Source: JBBRLG01 sp038231495 (GTDB lineage Bacteria > Planctomycetota > Planctomycetia > Gemmatales > Gemmataceae). Taken from it: 29,228 nt of DNA. The position numbers and the translations under genes were made by a program. The stretch is from assembly GCA_038231495.1 (NCBI GenBank), contig JBBRLG010000018.1:1-29228 (forward strand), written 5' to 3'. How positions within the stretch are numbered: the first letter of the stretch is position 1; every line of letters begins with the position of its first letter. Below, piece after piece: positions 29,176 through 29,228 of the stretch. Below the pieces are notes generated by a model that ran no database searches, had not been told where the DNA came from, and saw only the letters and a program-made list of their open reading frames with translations.

Positions 29176-29228
29176 TTAGAGAGTCCGGAAAGAATGAGAC
29201 GCGCTTCAGTCGGGCCTGCGCGTCCGCA
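29176..29228. mobile_element. 159-bp MITE-like element, copy 3, cut by window end
   Basis: All 53 bases from TTAGAGAGTCC to the window end are identical to 4088-4140, the left part of copy 1 up to the start of its internal stem. It lies 51 bp upstream of the DUF1549/DUF1553 start codon. The perfect match to copy 1, against several differences from copy 2, suggests a recent shared origin or gene conversion. Confidence 0.8.

Overview
The window looks like a chromosomal stretch from a planctomycete, most likely of the Gemmata group (Gemmataceae). The grounds are high G+C, a DUF1549/DUF1553 and DUF1501 pair, an ECF sigma factor next to a transmembrane Ser/Thr kinase with a CPxC zinc ribbon, several DUF4058 proteins, and many short palindromic repeats between genes. 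This is inferred from gene content; there is no rRNA to confirm it.

Layout, left to right. (1) 1-5946: gyrB behind tandem G/C hairpins, a small hypothetical gene, the decayed 3' end of an SGNH hydrolase, an NYN-domain nuclease-like gene with its own promoter, a 159-bp MITE-like element, a secreted protein and a DUF4058 gene. (2) 6026-11728: CCA-adding enzyme, a nested palindrome, rsmD, the ECF sigma factor and kinase pair, and a second DUF4058 gene. (3) 11860-16184: der, then a sulfate-assimilation group on the minus strand (cysH, rrf2, sat). It has a promoter with an overlapping 23-bp palindrome, and a hairpin element flanked by a 13-bp direct repeat splits rrf2 from sat. (4) 16399-20311: an accessory zone of five toxin-antitoxin modules. 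Three have broken toxins (an amber stop and two N-terminal stubs); a MazF type and a VapC type look intact. Fragments of an NAD-kinase-like 3' end and a Nudix 3' end lie among them, and an AT-richer orphan gene follows. (5) 20365-23354: an SPFH gene and an NAD-kinase-like gene, divergent from a Nudix/winged-helix gene of the NrtR type. (6) 23366-29228: a second MITE copy, DUF1501, three unrelated genes, the large DUF1549/DUF1553 protein, and the start of a third MITE copy cut by the window edge.

The most interesting points are these. The two gene fragments inside the toxin-antitoxin zone have the order and orientation expected if a second SPFH/NAD-kinase-like/Nudix locus once stood there and was hollowed out. 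A G/C-rich hairpin element appears to have inserted into a tight rrf2-sat junction and duplicated the stop codon and ribosome binding site. The 159-bp element keeps a perfect stem through a compensatory base change between copies. The SPFH/NAD-kinase-like/Nudix locus is itself a candidate for an undescribed NAD-related, membrane-linked system.
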